From: Allofournierella massiliensis
GTDB lineage: Bacteria; Bacillota; Clostridia; Oscillospirales; Ruminococcaceae
DNA: 64,000 nucleotides
Assembly (NCBI RefSeq): GCF_004345265.1
Contig: NZ_SLUM01000008.1
Coordinates: 62,001 to 126,000, forward strand
Direction of reading: 5' to 3'
The stretch's first letter is position 1; each line of letters starts with the position of its first letter. A program made the translations under genes and the position numbers. The notes beneath the pieces were generated by a model. It did not search any database, had not been told where the DNA came from, and saw nothing but the letters and a program-made list of their open reading frames with translations. Shown here piece after piece: positions 1-8,436 of this stretch.

Positions 1-873
1 AAAGGATACCGTAGCTGGGCTATCTGGATTGATTTCTGAACCAGTATAGAGCGTTATAGGTGTAATAACATCCGTATCCACACGATACTCGTAGTCATAG
101 TCCGTTGGCTCCGGCTGTTCGGGTGGTTCAGTGAACCATACGATACCCATACCCAGGTAGGTGATAATGGTATCGTTGGCGCATTTCTGGTCGGTTGCAC
201 CTGTATAGGCTGGGAATCCCATGTCCGCATATTCTAGGAACATAGCCAGTGGCAGGTTTTTATGGGTCAAACTTCCCATCGTTTTCCGCAGATTACCACT
301 GCTTTGGTTATCGTAGAGCGCGGCTTCATGGGCAGTCATCGCCATCATAATACCGTTGTGCTTGAAATAGGCGATTGGCTCCAGAAACAGCTTATACTGT
401 CCGCCAATCAGTTCCTCGTATATGATTCCGGTCTGCTGCGCCACCAATTTTACTGCATACTCGGAGCAGAAGTATTTCTTGATTGCTTCAATATTGGCGC
501 TATAACTGCCGGTGCTTATGATACGAGGCAACGCAATATCCGGCTTCTTACAGGTATAGCCACTTGTGCTTGGTGAAATGCTGGCGCCGTTGGCATACTG
601 AATTTTACTGACCTTACCAAAGTGAATCTTGATGGATGGTGTATTGCTGGACAGGTCAAATGGTGTAGACACCGGTTGGCCGGACTCCGCATCTACGACG
701 GTAATCCGCACACCCTCCATACCAGGAGTCCAGGAGTTCTGCGAAGTTCCTTGCCCCATACCGCCGCCACCGCCATCCACGTTTCCGCTGCCTCCGGTAT
801 CTGCCAGGGCGCTCATAGGGCAGATACCCAGCAGCAGCACAACTGTGAGCAACATTACAAATATCCGCTTCAA
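1..873 (-). CDS. Secreted protein of the ICE Tad/transfer operon, 3' end cut by window
   Basis: The frame is open from a TTG start at 871-873 to the window edge (291 codons, no stop). The TTG follows a GGAGG Shine-Dalgarno site. The first 24 residues form a classic signal peptide (MKRIFVMLLT..., ending in SALA before DTGGSG), so the product is exported. A Gly-rich stretch follows (GGGGGMGQG), then a domain with no family I recognise, containing several aromatic residues and an isolated Cys pair. It is the last visible gene of the Tad-like cluster, so a surface or pilus-tip role is possible but only inferred from position. Confidence 0.8.
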   Translation of the reverse strand, partial: MKRIFVMLLTVVLLLGICPMSALADTGGSGNVDGGGGGMGQGTSQNSWTPGMEGVRITVVDAESGQPVSTPFDLSSNTPSIKIHFGKVSKIQYANGASISPSTSGYTCKKPDIALPRIISTGSYSANIEAIKKYFCSEYAVKLVAQQTGIIYEELIGGQYKLFLEPIAYFKHNGIMMAMTAHEAALYDNQSSGNLRKTMGSLTHKNLPLAMFLEYADMGFPAYTGATDQKCANDTIITYLGMGIVWFTEPPEQPEPTDYDYEYRVDTDVITPITLYTGSEINPDSPATVSF

Positions 874-948
874 AAACGCACCTCCAATCAAATTAGTTGA
901 GGACAAAAAAAGAGTACGGTATCGCTACCGTACTCTCTGGGGTTGTTA

Positions 949-1494
949 TCAGCCCATGTTGCCGACCTGTTTGTTTATATCTCCATCGGAATGAACATTC
1001 TCCTGCACAGTGCCGCCGCCCTCATCGGTGATCCAGCCAAAGCCCTCCAGATAGATGGAACCGCCCTGTGTGTCGCCGGTCTGGGGCTGGTTGCTGTCCG
1101 GCTCATGTACAATCGGCTCATCCTTTTCGCTGGCCGCCTGCTGTTCCTCTTGAGAAGGCGCCGGGGGCGGAGTGGTTTCGGGTTTCTTTTCGCTGTCGGT
1201 CAGGTTGACATCCACCTGATCTTCTTCCTCCACATTCAAAACGGCGTCTGTCTGGTTCTGGCTGTCAGTGGCTTCGGGCTTCGAGGCATCCGGCACCACC
1301 ACCAGCGGTTCACTGGAGCTGCCGTCTGGGGTATTGCTGCTATCCACATCCTCGGTAGATACATCCGAGGGGGTGGATGCCGGATCAACGGTCGTGGTTT
1401 GCCCACCCTTGCCCAGCAGCACTGCGGCGATCACAATTACCACAACAGCGGCTACACCGAGAGCGGCCAGCAGCTTTTTGTTTTTAGAACTCAT
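949..1494 (-). CDS. Membrane-anchored protein with acidic low-complexity domain
   Basis: The product is 181 residues. I chose the ATG at 1492-1494 because an AAGGAGG site sits 7 bases upstream. A short basic N-terminus (MSSKNKKLL) is followed by one hydrophobic helix (about residues 8-28, AALGVAAVVVIVIAAVLLG). After it come about 110 residues rich in Asp, Glu, Ser, Thr, Pro and Gln, which should be disordered and outside the cell. A short C-terminal tail follows. I do not recognise a family. It lies between the secreted protein and the TadE-like protein, so it may be an accessory part of the Tad-like machine. The 150 bases between this gene and 1647 hold no gene I can support. Confidence 0.75.
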   Translation of the reverse strand: MSSKNKKLLAALGVAAVVVIVIAAVLLGKGGQTTTVDPASTPSDVSTEDVDSSNTPDGSSSEPLVVVPDASKPEATDSQNQTDAVLNVEEEDQVDVNLTDSEKKPETTPPPAPSQEEQQAASEKDEPIVHEPDSNQPQTGDTQGGSIYLEGFGWITDEGGGTVQENVHSDGDINKQVGNMG

Positions 1495-1646
1495 TTGCAA
1501 ACCTCCTTGTACGGTAAATTTATATCAAAACAGCGGTAATATTTTCCGCCATCATTATACCATTTGCACAAATATGGCGTCCAGGTGTGATTCCTGCCAA
1601 ATATTTTTTTGCGCTATGGAAAAGAGACAGGGCGAAATACACAAAA

Positions 1647-2198
1647 TTAAAACCTGGGAACATATTTGGCGTTGAGTTTCATGGTGATCTGCATGGGCGG
1701 CAGATGCCCAAACCCAAAGGAAAGCGGCACATCAACAGTGATTGTTCCTGTGACATTGAGCTGCGTAATGCCATCCGGCACAGACGGCGCCAGTGGAGCG
1801 TTTTCCACTTCCAGGTGCAGGTCGTACAGTCGATACTCCAAATCCTCGCCGCTGTACTTTACATACTGTCCGTCCTTGTATTCAACGCCCAAAACATTTT
1901 GCAGGCGGGCATACACATTGCCGCTGGTAACATTCTGCGACCAGGACGAACCGGCAAGCTGGTAGCCACCAGAGTACCCCTCCCGTAAACCGGCATAGGC
2001 TTCATCCCAGTTCTCGGTAGCCACATCCACAATGGCGGACTGGACAGAATCGCGCACCCCCTGTGCAACAATCATCAGCCGCATATACTCAAAGGTCACA
2101 CAGGCCAGAATCAGGCAGCAGAGGACAACCGCCAAAATCATCGGTACACCTTGACCGGATTTGCTTTTCAGGACTTCTCGAATCTTTTTCACTTCCAA
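1647..2198 (-). CDS. TadE/TadG-like pseudopilin
   Basis: The protein is 183 residues with a short basic leader (MEVKKIREVLKSKSGQG) and one long hydrophobic helix (about 18-36), followed by a soluble domain of about 145 residues. This is the layout of TadE/TadF/TadG minor pilins. The KSGQG motif just before the helix matches the prepilin-peptidase site layout Gly|x-x-x-x, but the usual +5 acidic residue is Met here. The start overlaps the end of the DUF4320 gene by 10 bases, showing translational coupling. It probably works with the TadA/B/C machine encoded upstream. Family assignment rests on architecture and neighbours. Confidence 0.7.
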   Translation of the reverse strand: MEVKKIREVLKSKSGQGVPMILAVVLCCLILACVTFEYMRLMIVAQGVRDSVQSAIVDVATENWDEAYAGLREGYSGGYQLAGSSWSQNVTSGNVYARLQNVLGVEYKDGQYVKYSGEDLEYRLYDLHLEVENAPLAPSVPDGITQLNVTGTITVDVPLSFGFGHLPPMQITMKLNAKYVPRF

Positions 2199-2584
2199 TA
2201 CACCTCCGAAGTCCCGCTGGCCTTTGCTGTCAGAGTCACAGGAAAAGATGCAAACTCACCGAACAGTCCGATGTTGACGGTGGTTGTGAGGGTCACTTCC
2301 ACCTCGTTGCCAAGCTGAATTTTCCCGGTGTCACTCCATGAGATATTGGGGTCGAGTCCGGTTTGCTCCCGTAAATCCGCCGCTTTTGCGCTGGTAGCAG
2401 AGCCAACCTGCCCATTGATTTCCGCTGTCCGAACCAATTCGTCCGCAAAAACATCAAGGTTCTGCTTTGCCACAAACACCGGCGCAATGCGAACCACCAA
2501 AGCCAGAACCATTGCAATCGCCAGGACCAGGACACACACATCCACAAAGCCCTCGCCCCGTTTGTCCTTCAGAAGTCGTTTCAC
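2189..2584 (-). CDS. DUF4320-type TadE/TadF-like pseudopilin
   Basis: The start is GTG at 2582-2584, 10 bases after a GGAGG site, giving 131 residues. The leader KRLLKDKRGEGFVD ends in a prepilin-like site: Gly10 followed by Glu, Gly, Phe, Val and Asp, so an acidic residue sits at +5 as in Flp/TadE pilins. A hydrophobic helix of about 20 residues follows (VCVLVLAIAMVLALVVR). The remainder is a small soluble domain. DUF4320 proteins are known companions of Tad-like genes in clostridial mobile elements. It probably is processed by the A24 peptidase at 7857-8303. Function is inferred. Confidence 0.75.
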   Translation of the reverse strand: MKRLLKDKRGEGFVDVCVLVLAIAMVLALVVRIAPVFVAKQNLDVFADELVRTAEINGQVGSATSAKAADLREQTGLDPNISWSDTGKIQLGNEVEVTLTTTVNIGLFGEFASFPVTLTAKASGTSEVYWK

Positions 2585-2600
2585 GGTTTCACCACCTCCT

Positions 2601-3485
2601 TTAGAACAGATCGCCAAAGGCTTCCAACACCACATAGCCCAGGACACCCAGATACATCAGCAGGAAACAGCCCAGCAGCATGAAGGAATACTTACGCATT
2701 TTCCCCGGCTGCTTCATGGCCTCCAGTTTCAGTTTTTGAAGTTCCAACTGCTTGAAGGTCATAGAAAGCATCTGGAAATACATAATTCCGTTATCGCCGC
2801 GCTTGACCGAGATTAAGCCGCGCACCACATCGGACAGCATGGTACTTCCAATCCGGCTCTCCATTCGGGTAAGTGCGTTTTCCTCGTTGCCGGATGCCAT
2901 ATCTGCAATCGTGATTTCCAGTTCCCGCTTCATGGCATGACCGGCATTTCTCTGGTAGGATTTCAGGATGTTCAGCACATCACGAGATGCGCGTAGTTCC
3001 TGTTCAATGGTGTTTACAAATCTGGGCAGCTCGGCCTCGATTTCTTCCCGGCGCTGCTGAACGATCTCGTCCGCTCGTTTCTGCTCTTTGAAGTAAACTG
3101 CCACCGCCAGAAACACAATGACCGGCGCAAGGATCGGGAAAATCAGAAGGGCCGGGATAATCAGCAGAGCAATCAGCCCAGCCTTTACCCAAGCCGCCGC
3201 AATATAGGTTTCCGGGGACATTTTAATTTCAGCGGATTTTAACTGCGCCTCCAGTTTCTTCCGCTTATAGCTATCCAGATGTACCAGCGGAGAGAGCCGT
3301 GCCGCCATATCGAACAGGATAGCGTTGATGCTGCCTTTCTGTGACTTTCCACGGCTCGTTACGGTCAGAACCGCCTTAGTGCTTGCGGAAGTCGGCAGCC
3401 GGAGCAACCCGGCCAATAAAAAGAACGCTCCCAGGCCAAAGAGCGTCCCAAAGCATAGTAAAATGAGATACAAAACTCGCGTCAC
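2601..3485 (-). CDS. tadC: TadC-like inner-membrane platform protein (T2SS F family)
   Basis: The protein is 294 residues from a GTG start whose GTGA overlaps the stop of the upstream gene. It has an N-terminal membrane segment, a central pair of helices (about residues 95-135), a long cytoplasmic region (EEIEAELPRFVNTIEQELRA) and a C-terminal helix. This order matches the GspF/TadC platform proteins that assemble pilins together with the TadA ATPase. The tract PRFVNTIEQELRASRDVLNIL resembles the conserved LPxxLxxLAxxLRAG block of this family. It pairs with the TadB-like protein at 3950-4879, as in tad loci. Confidence 0.82.
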   Translation of the reverse strand: MTRVLYLILLCFGTLFGLGAFFLLAGLLRLPTSASTKAVLTVTSRGKSQKGSINAILFDMAARLSPLVHLDSYKRKKLEAQLKSAEIKMSPETYIAAAWVKAGLIALLIIPALLIFPILAPVIVFLAVAVYFKEQKRADEIVQQRREEIEAELPRFVNTIEQELRASRDVLNILKSYQRNAGHAMKRELEITIADMASGNEENALTRMESRIGSTMLSDVVRGLISVKRGDNGIMYFQMLSMTFKQLELQKLKLEAMKQPGKMRKYSFMLLGCFLLMYLGVLGYVVLEAFGDLF

Positions 3486-3922
3486 CTCAATTCTTTGTAA
3501 TAGAGCCGTTTGGGGCCGGTGTTGCGGCTGTCGGTTCTGGGGCGCCCCGGCACATTCCAGTTCCCGCCGCCTCGCAGTCCCGGCGCACATTGCCAGCCGG
3601 AAGCCCGCAGGCTGGCTCCGTTTTCGCTTGCCAGGGTGTAGGTGATGATTTTCTGATAGCCCATCAGTTTTGCAATCCGGGCGCACCGGCTGTAAAGAAA
3701 GCTGCACCCATTGGCAATGCCATCGGTGCAAAGCCGGGTCACTTCCGCTGTTTTGCCATCATCCAGTCGGCGTGCAACGGGGCGCCCCACAATCGCAACT
3801 CCATGAACGGCCTCCAAATCATCTACGACAGCCACACAGAATTTACAGCCGCGCACCTGACCACTGTGCCGGTGATGCGCCAGAACAAACGCATTGGCGT
3901 CCCGCAGGGAGATCGGTAGCAC
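3482..3922 (-). CDS. XF1762-family protein (GNAT-like), inserted in the tad genes
   Basis: The 146-residue product matches what I know of the XF1762 family found in phages and mobile elements: an N-terminal LRDANAFVLAHHRHSG block, GRPVARRLDDG, EVTRLCTDG and SFLYSRCARIAKLMGY, ending in ASENGASLRASGW. The fold is thought to be of acetyltransferase type; the substrate is unknown. I chose the GTG at 3920-3922, which gives the usual N-terminus for the family. A GTG at 3937 is possible but overlaps the AGGAGG site. It separates tadB from tadC, overlaps tadC by 4 bases, and is not part of standard Tad systems, so it is probably cargo or a modifier. Confidence 0.75.
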   Translation of the reverse strand: MLPISLRDANAFVLAHHRHSGQVRGCKFCVAVVDDLEAVHGVAIVGRPVARRLDDGKTAEVTRLCTDGIANGCSFLYSRCARIAKLMGYQKIITYTLASENGASLRASGWQCAPGLRGGGNWNVPGRPRTDSRNTGPKRLYYKELR

Positions 3923-3949
3923 TCTCGATGGTAACACCTCCTGACGGGA

Positions 3950-4879
3950 TCAACGCTTGTATTCGACGGGCTTGGTGAGCCGGATCACCGCCGCAAACGA
4001 GATCAGGAGCACCAGCAGACACACCGCCAGAATTCCTTTGCCAAAGCCCGTATTCACAAGCACATCGTACCAGTCTTTATTCAGAAAGTATAACAATGGG
4101 ATGTTGCCAATGAGCAGGAACGCCATTGTGATAAATTCCTTGAAAGGCTCATAAAGCAGGTAGTCCAGTTCCGCCGCAACAATCCGCATATCCGAGAGTT
4201 TACCGATGATCGGGGTGAGCGTGCTTTTTAGACTCTTATCGTCCTGACAGGCGATAGCTGCGTCCACCCATTCCCGAAACACATAGTTGTCCAGCTTGGG
4301 CTTCATGTTGGAGAGTGCCTGTTTCACATCGGCACTTATCATATTGGTTTCGGCCAAAAAGCCCCGGAACACATCTGCCACAGGCGGGTTCAGGTAATGG
4401 ATGTTTTCTTCCACAGCGGTTATCATGCTCTCGCTGCGCAGATAGGAACTTGTGATGATGGACAGCCCGGTTTCGATCTCGTTGTTCATCAACTTTTTAT
4501 AGCTGTGAGAGGTAAACAGGACATACCAAAACGGGAGCAATCCCATTCCGGCGGTCAAAACTGGCAGCATAAAGTAGTTCTGAATCACAATGCAGATCAC
4601 AGCTCCCATTGCCGCCAAAAACAGCGAGAAAGCACAGACAGCAGCAAACTTCCCACCCTTTCCGGTGAGAATCAACATCTCCCGTGCTTCCTGCACGGTT
4701 TTACGGATGCCCTTCGGCTCTTTGGGGTGGTTGACCTGCTGGATTCGTTTGGAAATCGGCTGTCGCCGCCCGGAAAGCGGTTTGGTCAGTTCCTCCGCAA
4801 AGGTAAAGGGCGTCATGCCCAGAATCAAGAAGATGCCCGTCATCATACCGGCAAAGGCCAGCAAAATCAATACAATCAT
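3950..4879 (-). CDS. tadB: TadB-like inner-membrane platform protein
   Basis: The protein is 309 residues. It has an N-terminal membrane helix (MIVLILLAFAGMMTGIFLIL), a basic cytoplasmic region, two helices near residues 85-130, a cytoplasmic GspF-like domain (about 135-240) and two C-terminal helices. This is the TadB arrangement. The ATG overlaps the TGA of the TadA gene (4-base overlap), so the two are translationally coupled. It would form the membrane platform with TadC for pilin extrusion driven by TadA. The sequence is divergent from proteobacterial TadB, so the assignment relies on topology and gene order. Confidence 0.8.
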   Translation of the reverse strand: MIVLILLAFAGMMTGIFLILGMTPFTFAEELTKPLSGRRQPISKRIQQVNHPKEPKGIRKTVQEAREMLILTGKGGKFAAVCAFSLFLAAMGAVICIVIQNYFMLPVLTAGMGLLPFWYVLFTSHSYKKLMNNEIETGLSIITSSYLRSESMITAVEENIHYLNPPVADVFRGFLAETNMISADVKQALSNMKPKLDNYVFREWVDAAIACQDDKSLKSTLTPIIGKLSDMRIVAAELDYLLYEPFKEFITMAFLLIGNIPLLYFLNKDWYDVLVNTGFGKGILAVCLLVLLISFAAVIRLTKPVEYKR

Positions 4880-6252
4880 GCAGTTTCCTCCTTTCCAGTA
4901 TCCGGTTTTACACCGCCTCCAGCGATACGCTCCAGCAGGCGGGGCGGCATACCGTTTTCCAAAAGCCGCTTTTGCAGGCTGGCCGAGATCGAGGATACCT
5001 TTTGAAACTCACCATGCACCTTTACCTTGCCATCTTCGATAGAGGTTTCCGACACATGATAGCGGTACAGGGTGTGAAGCTGCCTGGTGCCATCCTCCAG
5101 AATCTCACATTCGGTAATTTCCATGACACGGCGGCTGTTGTCCTCCAGCTTCTTCACAAACAGAACGATAGGAAACGCCTCTGTCACCAGGTTATACAGG
5201 GTTTTGTCGCCCATGTCATATTTCTGGGTACACAGCGTCACCATACGGTAATAGGTTGCTTTGCAGCTATTGGCATGGGTGGTAGTGATAACCGCATGGC
5301 CGGTACGGGCTGCCTCCTGTGCGGCGAAAGCCTCGGCTGATTTCATCTCACCGACACACACAATGTCCGGGTTACAGGTCAGGGCAAATTCCAAAAGGCG
5401 CTCTTGATCGTAGTTCTGCTTGGGATCGTCAGAAAAACGGGTAACGGTATGGACCACATTGTTGATGACATTTCCTTCAGCGTCCTCTTTCACAAGGTCA
5501 AATTCGCGGCACCCGTTTTCAATGGTGAAGATTCTCTTTTCATTGGGAATGGTAGAGAGAATCCAGCTCATCAGTGTGGTTTTTCCGCTGCCGGTGGAGC
5601 CGGTCACGCAGATGGACAAACCGAACCGGAGAACTTCGGTCAAAAAGTCCAGCATCTCGGCGGTAGCCGTCCCATAGCTGATAAAATCATCCCGGCTCAA
5701 CTTCTTAGGATTCACGATACGAATGGATGCAGCCACACCTTTTTCTTTGTCCGTAAGCGGATTTCCCAGAACCGTGATACGGATTTTATTGGAGAGATGG
5801 CCCACCACTCCAGGCTGACTGTTATCCAAGATCATGCCGGACTTATGAAGGAGTCTGCGGATTACATCGACAGCGTGCTGTGGGGTCTGGAACCGATCTT
5901 TGGTGGGAACCACACGCCCGTCTGCATAAGTGATTTTCACATCTTTCCACGAATTGATGTTAATTTCCTCCACATCATTTGCGAAAAGATAGGGCGTCAA
6001 GAAGGAGAACTCGGCCATTTCCGTATAGAGTTTGTCGATCAGTTCCTCATGGCTCATACCCTCAACGCCCAGACTGTAATCGTTGAGATACTTTGCGATG
6101 TATGCGGTGATCTGCTGGTGCTGCTCCTCCGGGTTATCGGTAATCAGGGTCGAATACTTGCTGGCGAGATATTCCTGAATCTCTGCCAGCACTTCGGGAA
6201 ATGTCCGCTTGTTCCTGCTGGTATTGAAGAACAGGTCAATATTACTTGCCAT
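4876..6252 (-). CDS. tadA: TadA/CpaF secretion ATPase
   Basis: The product is 458 residues from the ATG at 6250-6252, 9 bases after a GGAGG site. It is a type II/IV secretion ATPase: an N-terminal region with the Flp-type block ININSWKDVKITYADGR (about 97-113), Walker A GSTGSGKT (about 218-225), an Asp-box/Walker B region (PDIVCVGEMKSAEAFAA) and the His-box TGHAVITTTHANS. These are the hallmarks of CpaF/TadA ATPases that power Flp pilus assembly from the cytoplasm. It overlaps TadZ by 11 bases and TadB by 4. This is the most confident call of the Tad set. CpaF-like ATPases can also resemble VirB11, so a role in the T4SS is an alternative. Confidence 0.93.
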   Translation of the reverse strand: MASNIDLFFNTSRNKRTFPEVLAEIQEYLASKYSTLITDNPEEQHQQITAYIAKYLNDYSLGVEGMSHEELIDKLYTEMAEFSFLTPYLFANDVEEININSWKDVKITYADGRVVPTKDRFQTPQHAVDVIRRLLHKSGMILDNSQPGVVGHLSNKIRITVLGNPLTDKEKGVAASIRIVNPKKLSRDDFISYGTATAEMLDFLTEVLRFGLSICVTGSTGSGKTTLMSWILSTIPNEKRIFTIENGCREFDLVKEDAEGNVINNVVHTVTRFSDDPKQNYDQERLLEFALTCNPDIVCVGEMKSAEAFAAQEAARTGHAVITTTHANSCKATYYRMVTLCTQKYDMGDKTLYNLVTEAFPIVLFVKKLEDNSRRVMEITECEILEDGTRQLHTLYRYHVSETSIEDGKVKVHGEFQKVSSISASLQKRLLENGMPPRLLERIAGGGVKPDTGKEETA

Positions 6253-6997
6253 CTCCGAACACCTCCCCGGCAATAGCGGCAATGACCGGCTCATAGGTCT
6301 TGGCCTCTTTACCGGAAAGCGGTTCCAGCAGTTTCAGCGTCGCCGCCTGTTCCTCCAACGAAGGAAGATACGGCAGCCGGTATTTCACACCGCCAAAGGA
6401 GTTCTCGTATTCGCTGCCACCCTGATAAGGGCGCGTGTTGGACAGCACCTTGATGTGCTGTTCCGGTTTGAACTTTCTGTCAGCAACCAGCGACAGATAG
6501 GACGAGAAGTAGGAGATGGCCTTCAGGTCACAGCTGCACACCCGCAGCACATCATCCGCCACCTCCAGTGCGGTGGTCGCCAGCACATTGCCGGTCAAAA
6601 GGCTGGTGCAGTCCACAATCACATAGTCTGCGATGTGCCGCAGCAGAACCAGCATATCCACCGCCTTTTCCTTGCTGTACTCCGCATGGGTAAAGTCATT
6701 TTCACCGGCCTTGTAGCCCAGAAAGCTGATATAGGGATTTTTCTCACAGGGAACACAGGTCTTGAGAACCTGTTCCTGCGTCATTCCGGGAGCCGCCAGC
6801 AGTTCGCCTACGGACACATCCGGCAGTTTCTTCTCGCTGACCACAGCCGGAAGCGTGGGCGCCGTCACATCGGTAAACACCAGCACCACATTTTTCTTCC
6901 GCTTGGACAATTCCAGGGCCAGTTTGACCGCAGTTACGGTTTTCCCGCCCCCAGGGCTGCCCCACACAGCAAGCATCTGTTTCTGCTTATTCGCCAT
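6242..6997 (-). CDS. TadZ/CpaE-like ParA-family ATPase
   Basis: The protein is 251 residues, starting at the ATG at 6995-6997. It begins MANKQKQMLAVWGSPGGGKT with a P-loop (residues 13-20), followed by a MinD/ParA-type fold with the VIVDCTSLL segment as Walker B. It lacks the Lys of the deviant Walker motif of ParA partition proteins. Proteins of this kind (TadZ/CpaE) place the Tad machine at a site in the cell. The gene lies between CpaB and TadA and overlaps both by 11 bases, which supports this role over plasmid partition. A separate true ParA is encoded at 36247-37029. Confidence 0.82.
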   Translation of the reverse strand: MANKQKQMLAVWGSPGGGKTVTAVKLALELSKRKKNVVLVFTDVTAPTLPAVVSEKKLPDVSVGELLAAPGMTQEQVLKTCVPCEKNPYISFLGYKAGENDFTHAEYSKEKAVDMLVLLRHIADYVIVDCTSLLTGNVLATTALEVADDVLRVCSCDLKAISYFSSYLSLVADRKFKPEQHIKVLSNTRPYQGGSEYENSFGGVKYRLPYLPSLEEQAATLKLLEPLSGKEAKTYEPVIAAIAGEVFGDGK

Positions 6998-7838
6998 CGG
7001 TATTCTCAACCTCCTGTTCCTCTGCAGGTTTATTGCCGGCCACATTGTTATCATTGGATACCTCACCCTGTTTGCCATCCTGAACTGCGGTATCTTCCTC
7101 CGGCGCCACAAAGAACTGATCCTGAGCTGCCAGGAACTTCACGGCGTTCTCACGGGTTCCACGGTACACAAACGCCAGGTGCAGACTGTTGGATTCCTCC
7201 AAGTGTGCAAGGAGCTGTGCCTGCTCGGTGTTTACCAGCAAAGTAATGGTGGATGGAAGAGTTTCTTCCGGTTTTTCTTCCTTTTTATTCTGGGGTGCCT
7301 GATATTCCTTGTCGACGCCGGAACTCTGGGTTACAGCTAGGACCTCTACATACTTAAGTTCCGGGGGCTGGGTGGTTTCTCCGGTGTCTTTATCGGTTGC
7401 AAAGAGCATGATGATGTCGCCCGCTTCCACCTTGCCGGAACCACCTTTGGCAAAGGTGGGAATGGTAACGGAGATCGCCACTTTGGAACCGTCCAGTTTG
7501 GTCAGGTATTCGTACTGAGTCAGCGGTTCGGAAAAAAGCCAGCCGGTGTTTACATCCGTGTTTTTGCGAAGTTCTACATCGGTATATCGACCTACTACCT
7601 CGTCAAGCGATGTGGCAATGGCGTCAGACATACCAGACGCGCCTCTGGTGTAGACCTCGACCATATCCGCTGTGATATAGGTGCCACGGGGAATCACCCC
7701 GACTTTCACCCGTACCGCTTCGGTCTGGGCCTTCAAACCCGCATTGAAAAGGGGCGTGATGCCAAAGCAAACCAGGACGGCGAGCAGGATACAAACCGCA
7801 CCGATGATAGTCCGGTTCCTGAAAATATTCTTGTTCAA
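6987..7838 (-). CDS. cpaB: CpaB/RcpC-like SAF-domain protein
   Basis: The protein is 283 residues. A single N-terminal membrane helix (about 10-30, TIIGAVCILLAVLVCFGITPLF) is followed by a SAF domain (VKVGVIPRGTYITADMVEV) and an RcpC-like region, with an acidic tail (about 245-283) rich in Glu, Asn and Asp. CpaB proteins belong to Flp pilus loci; in diderms they act with the secretin. In a monoderm the protein probably shapes the outer side of the channel. It precedes TadZ in the operon with an 11-base overlap. Confidence 0.85.
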   Translation of the reverse strand: MNKNIFRNRTIIGAVCILLAVLVCFGITPLFNAGLKAQTEAVRVKVGVIPRGTYITADMVEVYTRGASGMSDAIATSLDEVVGRYTDVELRKNTDVNTGWLFSEPLTQYEYLTKLDGSKVAISVTIPTFAKGGSGKVEAGDIIMLFATDKDTGETTQPPELKYVEVLAVTQSSGVDKEYQAPQNKKEEKPEETLPSTITLLVNTEQAQLLAHLEESNSLHLAFVYRGTRENAVKFLAAQDQFFVAPEEDTAVQDGKQGEVSNDNNVAGNKPAEEQEVENTDGE

Positions 7839-7856
7839 GTTGATACCTCCATTTGT

Positions 7857-8303
7857 TCAGATTATAGCGGCCGCAGCCGCCAGCCAATAAGCAGTTACGC
7901 CGCCAATGCAGAAGAACGGGGCAAGTGGCAGTCGGATGGCAGAAAAGTCCTGTCTGCGTACTCCAAACAACATCACTCCTGTAAGCACGGCCAGGATCAG
8001 AGATAAAATGCTGTGCAGCAAACCAGGCCACACTCCCAGAACAAAGCCACAAGCCCCCATCAGCTTAATGTCCCCACCGCCAATGGCAAGGGGTTTCCCA
8101 TGTGTCAGTAATGCAGCCAACAGGTACGGACCTCCCGTAACAAGAAGCCCCGCCACAGAAGCGGCGGGGCGCAGCTCTATCAAGCCACAAACTAAAATCA
8201 TGGCCGGAATCAGATTGGGAATCTCTCGTTCTTTCATATCCCAGAGCGCAGCACAAGCCAACAGCAGCCCAAATACCACGCCTTTTACAATTAGAGGATT
8301 CAT
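7857..8303 (-). CDS. A24 prepilin peptidase (TadV/CpaA type)
   Basis: The protein is 148 residues and mostly membrane helices. The two catalytic Asp motifs of type IV prepilin peptidases are visible: WDMKEREIPN (about 22-31) and GGGDIKLM (about 75-82, the GxGD motif). It lacks the methylase domain, as usual for TadV/CpaA. It should cleave the leader peptides of the ICE pilin-like proteins after Gly. Likely substrates are the DUF6133 protein (12176-12439), the DUF4320 protein and the TadE-like protein, which all have a Gly-(Gln/Glu)-Gly site before a hydrophobic helix. The ATG follows a GGAG site. Confidence 0.92.
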   Translation of the reverse strand: MNPLIVKGVVFGLLLACAALWDMKEREIPNLIPAMILVCGLIELRPAASVAGLLVTGGPYLLAALLTHGKPLAIGGGDIKLMGACGFVLGVWPGLLHSILSLILAVLTGVMLFGVRRQDFSAIRLPLAPFFCIGGVTAYWLAAAAAII

Positions 8304-8331
8304 ATTTCCATATCTCCAATCTGCTCGTCAA

Positions 8332-8436
8332 TCATGCAAGTTGTTGATGCAACATGGCGATGGCGGTCATTACGACCGCCATGCCAATGATAATGGACCA
8401 CGGGTTCCAATTTTTCTGAAGCATCTTATTCTCCAT
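8332..8436 (-). CDS. 34-residue single-helix membrane peptide
   Basis: A short open frame, MENKMLQKNWNPWSIIIGMA..., starts at the ATG at 8434-8436. It overlaps the end of the DNA methylase gene and ends 29 bases before the prepilin peptidase. AGAAGG lies 9 bases upstream of the ATG. One hydrophobic helix spans about residues 13-28. It keeps the operon's habit of overlapping starts and stops, which supports it being translated. It has no Gly-x4-Glu site, so it is probably not a pilin. I do not recognise a family. Confidence 0.5.
   Translation of the reverse strand: MENKMLQKNWNPWSIIIGMAVVMTAIAMLHQQLA

Noticed and set aside
3486-3731. A longer TadC start up to 3731
   Set aside because: The extra part is low-complexity and out of frame with the XF1762 gene that clearly codes there; the GTG at 3485 couples to that gene's stop.
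6242-6997. The MinD/ParA-like protein as a second plasmid partition ATPase
   Set aside because: It lacks the ParA KGGxxK signature lysine and sits between cpaB and tadA; the real parA-parB pair is at 35214-37029.
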